Positions 10,411 through 18,933 of a stretch of 64,000 nucleotides of DNA are shown here, in pieces. The notes under the pieces are model-generated. The model made no database searches, was not told the DNA's origin, and saw only the letters and a program-made list of their open reading frames with translations. This stretch comes from Hyphomicrobium_A sp963776675 (GTDB lineage Bacteria > Pseudomonadota > Alphaproteobacteria > Rhizobiales > Hyphomicrobiaceae), in contig CAVZNR010000049.1 of NCBI GenBank assembly GCA_963776675.1, positions 186,001 through 250,000 on the forward strand, read 5' to 3'. The position numbers were made by a program, and so were the translations under genes. How positions within the stretch are numbered: the stretch's first letter is position 1; each line of letters begins with the position of its first letter.

Positions 10411-12273
10411 ATGCCCCAACCCCGCCCCACGCTGGTCTTCGACGGAGACTGCGGCATCTGCCGCACCTGGGTGGACTATTGGCGCCAGCTGACCGGCGAG
10501 GCCGTCGACTACCGGCCCTATCAGGAGGCGGCCGCCGATTTCCCGGCGATTTCGCTCGCCGAGTTCAGCCGCGCGATGCAGCTGGTCGAGCCGGACGGGC
10601 GCAGCTATGCGGGTGCTGCGGCGAACTATCGTCTCTACCGCTATGCGCCCGGCCGCGGCTTCTGGTGGTGGCTCTACGAGCACGTGCCGGGCTTCGCGCC
10701 GGTCACGGAGGCCGCCTACACATTCCTGTCGCGGCGGCGCGGGCTGCTCGCGTTCGTCACGCGCGTGCTGTGGGGCGTGCCGCTGCAGCCGGAACGCTAC
10801 GATCTGGTGAGCTGGCTGTTCCTGCGCGGGCTCGGGCTCATCTACGTCGCAGCCTTCTATTCGGTCGCGGTGCAGGTGCTGGGGCTCGTCGGCTCGGACG
10901 GCATCCTGCCGCTGTCGGGATATCTTGACGCCGCGCGCAACGGGCTCGGCGATAGCGCCACCTGGCAGTTGCCGACGCTGTTCTGGATCGACAGTCGCGA
11001 CAGCGTGCTGGTGTTGGGCGCGTGGGCGGGCGTCGCGCTCGGGCTCCTCGTGACGCTGGGGCTCTTCGTGCGCCCGTCGCTGATCGCGCTCTATGTGCTC
11101 TATCTCTCCTATACCTACGCCGGGCAGCGCTTCATGAGCTTCCAGTGGGACATGCTGCTCATCGAGGCGGGCTTCCTGGCGATCTTCCTGACGGGCGGAT
11201 CGCGCATCGTCGTCTGGCTTTACCGCCTGCTGCTGTTCCGTTTCGTGTTCCTGTCGGGCGTCGTGAAAGTGCTGTCGGGCGATGCCTATTGGCACAACCT
11301 CACCGCGCTCGACTATCACTTCTGGACGCAGCCGTTGCCCTCGCCGCTGGCGTGGTACGCAGCGCAGCTGCCCGGCTGGATGCTCGCGGGCATGACGGCA
11401 GCGACGCTGGTCGTCGAGCTGGTCCTCGTCTTCCTCATCTTCCTGCCGCGGCGCCCGCGCATGGTCGGAGCGGCGCTGATCCTCACGTTCCAGCTCGGCA
11501 TCGTGGCGACGGGGAGCTACAATTTCTTCAATCTGCTGACGATGCTGTTCTGCCTGTTCCTGTTCGACGATCAGGCGCTGCGCCGCGTCGTGCCGGCGAG
11601 CCTCGCCGCCCGCGTCGCGCGCAACGCACCGCGGCCAAAGCGGATGGCGACGGCGCTGGCCGCCGCGCTCGCGCTCGTCGTCGGGCCCGTCGGGCTCAAC
11701 CAGATTTGGGCGCCGCTGACGGGCCGCAGCCTGCCGCTCGCGGACGCGGTGCAAGCGGCCGTGGCGCCGCTGCTCATCGCCAACAGCTACGGCGTGTTCG
11801 CGGTGATGACGACGACGCGTCCCGTGATCGTCATCGAGGGCTCCGACGACGGCAAGACCTGGCGCGACTACGTGCTGCCCTACCAAACCGGCCCGGTCGA
11901 CCGTGCGCCGGCCTGGAACGTCCCCTACCAGCCGCGCCTCGACTGGCAACTGTGGTTTGCCGCCTTCGAGGGGCTCGGCCACAACCTGTGGATCCAGAAT
12001 CTCATGTTGCGGCTGCTGGAAGGGAGCCAGTCGGTCGAGGGCCTGTTCGCCGACAACCCGTTTCCCGACCATCCGCCCCGTTACGTGCGCGCCGAGCTCT
12101 ACGACTATCGCTTCGCCCCGCCGGGTGGCGCCGCGTGGTGGCAGCGCCGCCTGGAAGGCGCTTATTTTCCGCCGGTGAGCCTGGAGTCATTTGCGGGCGG
12201 CCCGCTCAGAAGCGCGACCCCGCCCGGGCCGGGGCTCGGCGCCGTGCCCGGCCCGGCGCAGATCGGGCGGTAG
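10411..12273 (+). CDS. DCC thiol-disulfide oxidoreductase domain fused to a lipase maturation factor-like membrane protein
   Basis: A 620-residue fusion. Residues 1-120 are a DCC (DUF393) domain: the start MPQPRPTLVFDGDCGIC contains the DxDCxxC motif of this thioredoxin-like family. The rest is a polytopic membrane region followed by a soluble domain resembling the LMF1 lipase maturation factor family (YTYAGQRFMSFQWDMLL; later WNVPYQPRLDWQLWFAAFE and FPDHPPRYVRAELYDY). Vertebrate LMF1 helps lipases fold. The bacterial role is unknown, but joining a thiol domain to it suggests help with disulphide formation in exported proteins. A GTG at 10387 could also start it; I prefer the ATG at 10411. 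It ends 2 bases before the convergent membrane-protein gene. Confidence 0.78.
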   Translation: MPQPRPTLVFDGDCGICRTWVDYWRQLTGEAVDYRPYQEAAADFPAISLAEFSRAMQLVEPDGRSYAGAAANYRLYRYAPGRGFWWWLYEHVPGFAPVTEAAYTFLSRRRGLLAFVTRVLWGVPLQPERYDLVSWLFLRGLGLIYVAAFYSVAVQVLGLVGSDGILPLSGYLDAARNGLGDSATWQLPTLFWIDSRDSVLVLGAWAGVALGLLVTLGLFVRPSLIALYVLYLSYTYAGQRFMSFQWDMLLIEAGFLAIFLTGGSRIVVWLYRLLLFRFVFLSGVVKVLSGDAYWHNLTALDYHFWTQPLPSPLAWYAAQLPGWMLAGMTAATLVVELVLVFLIFLPRRPRMVGAALILTFQLGIVATGSYNFFNLLTMLFCLFLFDDQALRRVVPASLAARVARNAPRPKRMATALAAALALVVGPVGLNQIWAPLTGRSLPLADAVQAAVAPLLIANSYGVFAVMTTTRPVIVIEGSDDGKTWRDYVLPYQTGPVDRAPAWNVPYQPRLDWQLWFAAFEGLGHNLWIQNLMLRLLEGSQSVEGLFADNPFPDHPPRYVRAELYDYRFAPPGGAAWWQRRLEGAYFPPVSLESFAGGPLRSATPPGPGLGAVPGPAQIGR

Positions 12274-12275
12274 AG

Positions 12276-13442
12276 CTAGCTGAAGGTGGAGAGGATGCGG
12301 GCGACGCCGGGCGACAACAGGCTGCCGCCGGTGGCGATGTCGTAGCCCTTGAGCACCAGAGGCGCCACCGTGCCCGCCGCGTTGACGGAGAAGTACTGCT
12401 TCATGGTGGCGCGATCCATGGGCCAGGTCGGCATGTGCTGGATGTCCCAGTGCTCGCGCGCCAGCGCGTCGAGCTGCCCCTGCAGCACCGCGGCGTCGGC
12501 GGCGGAGTAGGGCGAGATCGCGATGTTGGCGCGGATCTTGTCGATCTCGGCGCGGATGTCGGGCAGGCGCACGCGCACGAGATGATCGCGCTCGGCCGTG
12601 ATGCGCCGCTTCAGCTGCACGACGGGACGTATGAATGCCAGATAGAGAAAGACCACCGACGTGATCCACAAGACCAGCAGCGGCACCCGCCAGCTGAGAT
12701 AGGGGTTTTCGATGCCGGTGCCGCACGTCGTGGTGTTGTAGTAGGGAATGACCAGCCACCAGGCCGCGAGCCACACGATCGGAAACATGACGAGCAGCGC
12801 CTGGTAGAGATAGAGCGAGCCGATGGGTGCCAGCCCGTTGGCGCCGTCGTAGTGGCCGGGCTGTAGCGTCAGACGCGACCCCGGCCGGCTCAGCCGCCGG
12901 GCCAAGAGCCCGTAGCTCGCCACGCGGCCCAGGAACGCGCCGCCGACGAAGCCGCAGACGGCGCACACCAGCGTGAGGAAGCCGAAGAAGCCGACGACGG
13001 CGTAGGCGACGCCGCGCGGCTGGCTCGGGTCCTGCCAGATGGCGACGAGCTGCGGCACCAGCACGTAGACAAAGCCGCCGAGCACGAGTGCGCCGACGAT
13101 GATGGCCGCGCGCGACACCATGCGCGCGCCCGACTGCTCCAGGTCGCTTTTGATCGCCAGCGTCTCGGACTCCGTCAGTGGCAGCGCGCCGTGCACCCTG
13201 AGCTCGGTGAGCGCGTGCTCGAAGCGGCGCGGCAGGGACAGGGCGAGTGCGACCGCCAGCGCGAATACCGAGGTGCCCGACAGCAGCATGGTGTCCCAGC
13301 AGCGCACGCGCGTGCCGAAAAAGAAGATTTCGGCCGCGAGCTTCAGCGCCACGGCCGTCAAAAGCACGCCGAGCAGGACACGAATTCCCGTGGTCCCCGT
13401 CGCCGCCCTGGTCAATCGCTCGCCCCACCCCATGGCGAGCAT
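12276..13442 (-). CDS. Polytopic membrane protein of unknown function
   Basis: About 388 residues from the Met at 13442 (MLAMGWGERL); the open frame extends upstream to 13559 but those residues look non-coding. Around six hydrophobic segments are visible: two N-terminal (VLLGVLLTAVALKLAAEIFF; TSVFALAVALALS), two in the middle (AIIVGALVLGGFVYVLV; AVVGFFGFLTLVCAVCGFVGG) and two more near residues 230-310. A soluble C-terminal region of about 100 residues with a helical stretch follows (RVRLPDIRAEIDKIRANI). I recognise no domain. Its stop is 2 bases from the stop of the convergent fusion gene. Its 5' end faces pckG, so the 198-base gap should hold both promoters. Confidence 0.6.
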   Translation of the reverse strand: MLAMGWGERLTRAATGTTGIRVLLGVLLTAVALKLAAEIFFFGTRVRCWDTMLLSGTSVFALAVALALSLPRRFEHALTELRVHGALPLTESETLAIKSDLEQSGARMVSRAAIIVGALVLGGFVYVLVPQLVAIWQDPSQPRGVAYAVVGFFGFLTLVCAVCGFVGGAFLGRVASYGLLARRLSRPGSRLTLQPGHYDGANGLAPIGSLYLYQALLVMFPIVWLAAWWLVIPYYNTTTCGTGIENPYLSWRVPLLVLWITSVVFLYLAFIRPVVQLKRRITAERDHLVRVRLPDIRAEIDKIRANIAISPYSAADAAVLQGQLDALAREHWDIQHMPTWPMDRATMKQYFSVNAAGTVAPLVLKGYDIATGGSLLSPGVARILSTFS

Positions 13443-13640
13443 TCTGGCCGCTCGGGCGGGCTCGCACAACCAAGGCGGTACGGGCTGGTGCCGTGGCGAT
13501 GCGCAGGCATGGAAAAATTGGGCCGTGCCGCAGGTGCGAAGCGCTCCGACATGCCCCAATCGCTTGAAATAAGCTCCCTTTCAATGATAGCTGTCACAGA
13601 CCAATTCCAACGAAACCAAAACTTTTCGAGGAAACGCCGC

Positions 13641-15467
13641 ATGAGTGTACAGAGCGCTATCAGACCCGACGCGTCCGCTTCGCCGCCGACGACCAACCCC
13701 AAGGTGTTGAAGTTCGTCGAAGAGGCCAAAGCGCTGTTCAAGCCTGACGAGGTCGTCTGGTGCGATGGCTCCAAGGAGGAGTACCAGTCTCTCCTGAAGG
13801 CGCTGGTCGACGGCGGCACCGCCATCTGGCTCGACCCCGAAAAGCGGCCCAACTCGATCCTCGTGCGCTCCGACCCCGCCGACGTCGCCCGCGTCGAGGA
13901 CCAGACCTACATCTGCTCGGTCAAGAAAGAGGACGCCGGCCCCACCAACAACTGGGCCGAGCCCGCCGAGATGAAGAATACAATGTCGAAGCTCTACGAC
14001 GGCGCCATGGCGGGCCGCACCATGTACGTGGTGCCCTACTCCATGGGCCCGATCGGCTCGCCCATCGCCGGCATCGGCGTGATGGTGACCGACTCGGCCT
14101 ATGCGGTCGCCAACATGCACATCATGACGCGCGTCGGCGCCAAGGTGTGGGACGCGCTCGGCCAGTCGGACGACTTCGTGCGCGGCATGCACACGGTCGG
14201 CTATCCGCTCTCCACGCCCACGACGGCGGACGTGCCGTGGCCGTGCAACAAGACCAAGTACATCTCGCACTTCCCCGAGACGCGCGAGATCTGGTCGTAT
14301 GGCTCCGGCTACGGCGGCAACGCGCTTCTAGGCAAGAAGTGCCACGCGCTGCGCATCGCTAGCGTGAAGGCGCGCGACGAGGGCTGGATGGCCGAGCACA
14401 TGCTCATCCTCAAGCTGACCAACCCCGAGGGCAAATCGAAGTTCGTGGCCGCCGCCTTCCCGTCGGCCTGCGGCAAGACCAACCTCGCCATGCTGACGCC
14501 GACCATTCCCGGCTGGAAGGCGGAGACCATCGGCGACGACATCTGCTGGATGAAGTTCGGCGACGACGGGCGGCTGTATGCCATCAACCCGGAGACCGGC
14601 TTCTTCGGCGTGGCGCCGGGCACCTCGGACGAGAGCAATGCCAACGCCATGAAGACGCTGAACGCCAACTGCATCTACTCCAACGTCGCGCTCACCGACG
14701 ACGGCGACGTGTGGTGGGAGCAGATGACGGCCGAGCCGCCGGCGCACACGGTCGACTGGATGCGCCGCAACTGGCGGCCGGGCGCGGGCCGTCCCGCCGC
14801 GCACCCCAACGCCCGCTTCACCGCGCCCGCCGGCCAGTGCCCGGTGATCGCGCCCGAGTGGGAGGATCCCAAGGGCGTGCCGATCGACGCGATTTTGTTC
14901 GGCGGCCGCCGCGCCACCGTGGTGCCGCTCGTCACCGAGGCCATGAGCTGGCTGCAGGGAACGTTCCTCGGCTCGATCATGGCGTCGGAGAAGACGGCAG
15001 CCGCCGCCGGCAAGATCGGCGACATCCGCCGCGACCCGATGGCGATGCTGCCCTTCTGCGGCTACCACATGGGCGACTACTTCGCCCATTGGCTGAAGAT
15101 GGGCGAGACCGGCGGCGCCAAGATGCCGAAGATCTTCTACGTGAACTGGTTCCGCAAGAATGCGGCCGGCAAGTTCATGTGGCCGGGCTACGCCGAGAAC
15201 AGCCGCGTGCTCAAGTGGATCTTCGATCGCTGCGACGGCAAGGCTGCCGCCGTAGATACCCCCATCGGCAAGGTGCCGGCCGAAGGCGCGATCGACGTGT
15301 CGGGCGTCAAGGTCGACCCCGCCGACATGAAAGAGCTGACCAGCGTCGACAAGGAAGGCTGGAAGGCTGAGCTGCCGCTCATCGCCGAGCACTTCGCCAC
15401 CTTCGGCGACAAGCTGCCCAAGGGGCTTTCCGACGAGCTCGCCGCGCTGAAGCAGCGGCTGGGCTAA
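13641..15467 (+). CDS. pckG: Phosphoenolpyruvate carboxykinase (GTP)
   Basis: A 608-residue GTP-type PEPCK, which converts oxaloacetate and GTP to phosphoenolpyruvate, the entry step to gluconeogenesis. The nucleotide-binding loop FPSACGKTNLAML lies at about residues 272-284. The substrate and metal-site segments are also intact (CNKTKYISHFPETREIWSYGSGYGGNALLGKKC, in parts; GDDICWMKF), as is the C-terminal FYVNWFRK. The length is the family norm. The ATG at 13641 follows GAGGAAACGCCGC; the longer open frame from 13191 is antisense to the upstream gene. Many Rhizobiales use the unrelated ATP-type PckA, so the GTP form is worth noting. A clear terminator follows at 15493. Confidence 0.96.
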   Translation: MSVQSAIRPDASASPPTTNPKVLKFVEEAKALFKPDEVVWCDGSKEEYQSLLKALVDGGTAIWLDPEKRPNSILVRSDPADVARVEDQTYICSVKKEDAGPTNNWAEPAEMKNTMSKLYDGAMAGRTMYVVPYSMGPIGSPIAGIGVMVTDSAYAVANMHIMTRVGAKVWDALGQSDDFVRGMHTVGYPLSTPTTADVPWPCNKTKYISHFPETREIWSYGSGYGGNALLGKKCHALRIASVKARDEGWMAEHMLILKLTNPEGKSKFVAAAFPSACGKTNLAMLTPTIPGWKAETIGDDICWMKFGDDGRLYAINPETGFFGVAPGTSDESNANAMKTLNANCIYSNVALTDDGDVWWEQMTAEPPAHTVDWMRRNWRPGAGRPAAHPNARFTAPAGQCPVIAPEWEDPKGVPIDAILFGGRRATVVPLVTEAMSWLQGTFLGSIMASEKTAAAAGKIGDIRRDPMAMLPFCGYHMGDYFAHWLKMGETGGAKMPKIFYVNWFRKNAAGKFMWPGYAENSRVLKWIFDRCDGKAAAVDTPIGKVPAEGAIDVSGVKVDPADMKELTSVDKEGWKAELPLIAEHFATFGDKLPKGLSDELAALKQRLG

Positions 15468-15492
15468 AGCCGGCAGCGACGCGACAAACATG

Positions 15493-15530
15493 CGGCCGCG
15501 CGGGGAGATCCTCGCGCGGCCGTTTTGCGT
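15493..15530 (+). terminator. Intrinsic terminator of pckG
   Basis: CGGCCGCGCG (15493-15502) pairs perfectly with CGCGCGGCCG (15513-15522). The loop is ten bases and TTTTGCGTTT follows, a classic rho-independent terminator 26 bases after the pckG stop. The same 10-base stem recurs in the hairpin at 23095-23121. Confidence 0.88.
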
Positions 15531-15894
15531 TTCGTTCTGCAAACCCAGCGTGGCACCTCGTCGACGCCGGCCCTGCGGAATGTCTGAGACGCGCCCCACT
15601 CGTCTCCAGCACCCATCGGAATTTGCTCAGCATGCAGACATTGAGGTTCAATTTGTTCGCGGGATGCGCACCTTGTGTAGATGCAGCCCGAATACGGTCG
15701 GAACCGGGTGCGTCCGTGCCAGCGGATCCGTCCCTCGCGATCTTTCCCATTGACCGCCGACACGCACTTCACGGCCTTCGACCAATGGCGTGAATTTAAT
15801 GGTCGCTGTGCAATCACTCGAACATTCGTGATCTTAGAGGCGGCAAAATGATCAGTGTGCGCAGGCCGCCGGTCGACGGCACAGAGAACATGCA
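15531..15894. other. Intergenic region, no gene seen
   Basis: Between the pckG terminator and the kinase start. The short frames that cross it match nothing, are not preceded by ribosome-binding sites, and composition is more AT-rich towards 15790-15890. The kinase promoter probably lies in that AT-rich part, but no confident -35/-10 pair is seen. Confidence 0.45.
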
Positions 15895-18807
15895 ATGCAC
15901 CCAAGCCGGACCGAGCGCGCAATGAAAATGAAGCGACTGACAGATTGGCAAGTGCAGATCGCGTTCGGGTCTGCCATCGTGATCTTACTTGTGGTGGCAG
16001 CATTCTCGTATCGCGGCATCGTAGCGTCGCAGGAAGGTGCGCGATGGCTGGCCCACACCCACGAGGTCCGTGAGACCCTTCAAAGACTGCAAACAACAAT
16101 TGAGCAGGTCCAATCCAGCAGCCGCGCATTCGTATTGACCGGCTCGAAGGTTTATCTCGAATCGTTCGCTGCTGGGGTTCTGCGCGCGAGGCAGCTCCAG
16201 GCAGCCGTCCGCGGATTGACAGCTGATAATGCCGAACAACAACGTCAACTTCCTGCCCTAGAATCGCTCATCACGCAGAAGATTGAATTCGCAGAGCGGG
16301 TCACTGATCTGCGCCGACGCAGTGGGCTCGAGCCGGCCGCGGCTGCCATTCGAGCCGGAGGCGGGCAGCGGGTGATGAACGACATCGGGGCGGCGATTGA
16401 GCGGTTGCAGGCCACAGAGCAACAGTTGCTGACGCTGCGCACCTCCAAGGCGGAAGGGCGCGTGGCCGAAAGCAAGACTGTTCTCATCCTCGGCACGGTT
16501 CTGGGTCTGTTGATCACCGCTGCCGCAGGGTGGATCGTCCAGCGTGACATCTCCAGACGCCGACGCGCAGAAGAGGCACTTAAGCGCAGCGAAGAAGACT
16601 ATCGGATGCTGCTCGACGGTGTCGAGGACTACGCAATTTTCATGCTGGGCCCGCAAGGTGAAATTGTCACTTGGAATTCCGGCGCCGAACGAACCAACGG
16701 CTACGCCGCTCATGAAATCATAGGAAAGAATTTCTCCTGCTTCTTTTGTCCGGAGGAGATCGAGCGAGGCACACCGGAGCAGTTGCTACGGATAGCCGCT
16801 GCAAAGGGGCGGTACGAAGACCAAGGCATGCGCGTTCGCAAAGACGGCTCACAATTCTTGACAAGCAGCATCCTAACGGCGTTGCGCGATCCGGCCGGGG
16901 AGTTGCAGGGCTTTTCGGAGATATGCCGCGACATCAGCGAGACCAAAGAGGCGCAGGCGAAGTACCGGGGTCTATTGGAGGCGGCACCCGATGCGATGGT
17001 GGTCGTCAACCAGGCCGGCGAGATCGTGCTGCTGAATGTCCAGGCCGAGAAGCAATTCGGCTACCACCGCGATGAGCTCATTGGCCAGAAGGTGACCAAC
17101 ATCATTCCGATCGGTTTTGCCGAGCGTCTGATCGCCGACGACCTGCGCACCGCCGACGACGCACTCGCGCAACAGATCGGCACCGGCATCGAGCTCACCG
17201 CCCTGCGCAAGGACCGCAGTGAGTTTCCCATCGAGATCATGCTGAGCCCCTTGAAAAGCGACGAAGGCATCCTGGTGACGGCGGCCATCCGCGACATCAG
17301 CGTGCGCACGGCTGCCGACAGGCACCGGGCGCAGATGGAAGGGCGCTACCGCGGGCTCTTGGAGGCAGCACCGGATGCGATGGTGGTGGTGAATCAGGCC
17401 GGCGAGATCGTGCTCCTGAATGTTCAGGCCGAGAAGCAGTTCGGCTACCGCCGCGATGAGCTCATCGGCCAGAAGGTGACCAACATCATTCCGATCGGTT
17501 TCGCCGAGCGTCTGATCGCCGACGACCTGCGCACCGCCGACGACGCACTCGCGCAACAGATCGGCACCGGCATCGAGCTCACGGCCCTGCGCAAGGACCG
17601 CAGTGAGTTTCCCATCGAGATCATGCTGAGCCCCCTGAAAAGCGACGAAGGCATCCTGGTGACGGCGGCCATCCGCGACATCAGCGTGCGCATGGCTGCC
17701 GACAGGCTCCGTGCGCAGATGGAAAGCCGCTACCGCGGTCTGTTGGAGGCAGCACCGGATGCGATGGTGGTCGTGGATCAGGCGGGCGAGATCGTGCTGC
17801 TGAATGTTCAGGCCGAGAAGCAGTTCGGCTATCGCCGCGACGAGCTTATCGGCCAGAAAATCACCAACATCATTCCGATCGGCTTCGCCGAGCGGCTGAT
17901 CGCCGACGACCTGCGCACCGCCGACGACGCACTCGCGCAACAGATCGGCACCGGGATCGAGCTGACGGCTCTGCGCAAGAACGGCAGCGAGTTTCCCATC
18001 GAGATCATGCTGAGCCCCCTGAAAAGCGACGAAGGCATCCTGGTGACGGCGGCCATCCGCGACATCAGTGTGCGCAACCGGCAGACCGCGCGCGTCAAAC
18101 GCCTCAAGGATGAGTTTATCGCAACGGTGAGCCATGAGCTGCGCACGCCGCTAACCTCGATCGCAGGGGCCCTTTCCCTGCTCAGTGCCGGATCGGGCGG
18201 AAAGCTCCCGAAAACCGCTTCCCAGTTCATCGAGATCGCCTACACCAACAGCAAGAGGCTGGTTCGGCTCATCAATGACGTGCTCGACATCGAGAAGATC
18301 GAGGCGGGCAAGTTTGAATTGGTCCTGGAGCCGGTCGATATCCACTCGGTTCTCGAGCAGGCGATGGAAGACACGCAAGCCTACGCCAAGAGCCACAGCG
18401 TGCGGATTAGGATCGAAGCCTCCCCCAAACTTAGCGAAGTGCAATCCGATCCCGACTGGCTGGTGCAGATCGTCACCAACCTGCTCGCCAACGCGATCAA
18501 ATTTTCTCCGCCGGACGGTGAAGTCGTGCTGGCAGCAGCGATGCGCGACGGCCTCACGCATATCTCGGTTCGCGATCACGGCCCCGGCGTTCCCGCCGAC
18601 TTCAAGCCGCAAATTTTTGAGAAATTTGCGCAAGCCGATGGATCCGATACGCGGCAAAAAGGAGGAACGGGCCTCGGCTTGAGCATCGTAAAACAGATGG
18701 TCACCCGGCTTGGCGGCGAAGTCGGCTTTGACGACGCGCCCGGTGGCGGCGCCATCTTCCACGTCGATCTCCCCGATACGCAGCCTGTGCGAACATCGGC
18801 CCAGTAG
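15895..18807 (+). CDS. Multi-PAS membrane sensor histidine kinase
   Basis: About 970 residues. The order is: membrane helix 1 (about 20-42); a periplasmic CHASE3-like helical domain (SSRAFVLTGSKVYLESF is typical); membrane helix 2 (about 196-218); one distinct PAS (about 235-350); three near-identical PAS modules (about 357-727); HisKA with phospho-acceptor His747 in SHELRTPLTS; and HATPase_c with N, G1 and G2 boxes (NLLANAIKFS, DHGPGVP, GGTGLGLSIVK). There is no receiver domain and no adjacent response regulator, so it is an orphan kinase. The second Met group at 15922 (MKMKRL) may be the real start. The repeated PAS modules are 384 bases apart and almost identical in DNA. Confidence 0.93.
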   Translation: MHPSRTERAMKMKRLTDWQVQIAFGSAIVILLVVAAFSYRGIVASQEGARWLAHTHEVRETLQRLQTTIEQVQSSSRAFVLTGSKVYLESFAAGVLRARQLQAAVRGLTADNAEQQRQLPALESLITQKIEFAERVTDLRRRSGLEPAAAAIRAGGGQRVMNDIGAAIERLQATEQQLLTLRTSKAEGRVAESKTVLILGTVLGLLITAAAGWIVQRDISRRRRAEEALKRSEEDYRMLLDGVEDYAIFMLGPQGEIVTWNSGAERTNGYAAHEIIGKNFSCFFCPEEIERGTPEQLLRIAAAKGRYEDQGMRVRKDGSQFLTSSILTALRDPAGELQGFSEICRDISETKEAQAKYRGLLEAAPDAMVVVNQAGEIVLLNVQAEKQFGYHRDELIGQKVTNIIPIGFAERLIADDLRTADDALAQQIGTGIELTALRKDRSEFPIEIMLSPLKSDEGILVTAAIRDISVRTAADRHRAQMEGRYRGLLEAAPDAMVVVNQAGEIVLLNVQAEKQFGYRRDELIGQKVTNIIPIGFAERLIADDLRTADDALAQQIGTGIELTALRKDRSEFPIEIMLSPLKSDEGILVTAAIRDISVRMAADRLRAQMESRYRGLLEAAPDAMVVVDQAGEIVLLNVQAEKQFGYRRDELIGQKITNIIPIGFAERLIADDLRTADDALAQQIGTGIELTALRKNGSEFPIEIMLSPLKSDEGILVTAAIRDISVRNRQTARVKRLKDEFIATVSHELRTPLTSIAGALSLLSAGSGGKLPKTASQFIEIAYTNSKRLVRLINDVLDIEKIEAGKFELVLEPVDIHSVLEQAMEDTQAYAKSHSVRIRIEASPKLSEVQSDPDWLVQIVTNLLANAIKFSPPDGEVVLAAAMRDGLTHISVRDHGPGVPADFKPQIFEKFAQADGSDTRQKGGTGLGLSIVKQMVTRLGGEVGFDDAPGGGAIFHVDLPDTQPVRTSAQ
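16963..18075 (+). repeat. Three tandem PAS-coding repeats, period 384 bp
   Basis: Units start at 16963, 17347 and 17731; the last stops at the end of the ISVR motif near 18075. Each unit encodes the same PAS module plus linker (from YRGLLEAAPDAM to AAIRDISVR). Differences between units are few and largely synonymous, so they arose by recent duplication or are kept alike by recombination. Variation is concentrated in the linker after ISVR and in a few positions such as K-D-R versus K-N-G. Confidence 0.95.
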
Positions 18808-18881
18808 CCGGCTACCCTAAGGCCTGGCCAATGAGCCCGCGCGGCCATTCACGTTTTGGCGCAGGCTTCATTGAGGTTTCA

Positions 18882-18907
18882 GGAGGCGCGCCGTAAGGAG
18901 CGCCTCC
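18882..18907. terminator. Hairpin between convergent genes
   Basis: GGAGGCGC (18882-18889) and GCGCCTCC (18900-18907) form an 8-base stem between the kinase stop and the convergent secreted-protein gene. The T-tract is weak (ATTCCGTCTTG on the plus strand). It may serve as a shared terminator. Confidence 0.4.
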
Positions 18908-18933
18908 ATTCCGTCTTGTGGACCTGGGCGTCT

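Noticed and set aside
15490..15753. An 87-codon plus-strand frame after pckG
   Set aside because: It overlaps the pckG terminator, has no ribosome-binding site and matches no family.
16963..18075. Regular repeats suggesting a CRISPR array
   Set aside because: The period is 384 bp with no unique spacers, and the repeats are protein-coding PAS modules in one open frame.
16972..18135. A 387-codon minus-strand frame with internal repeats over the PAS array
   Set aside because: It is the shadow of the tandem PAS repeats on the plus strand; the kinase is clearly the real gene.
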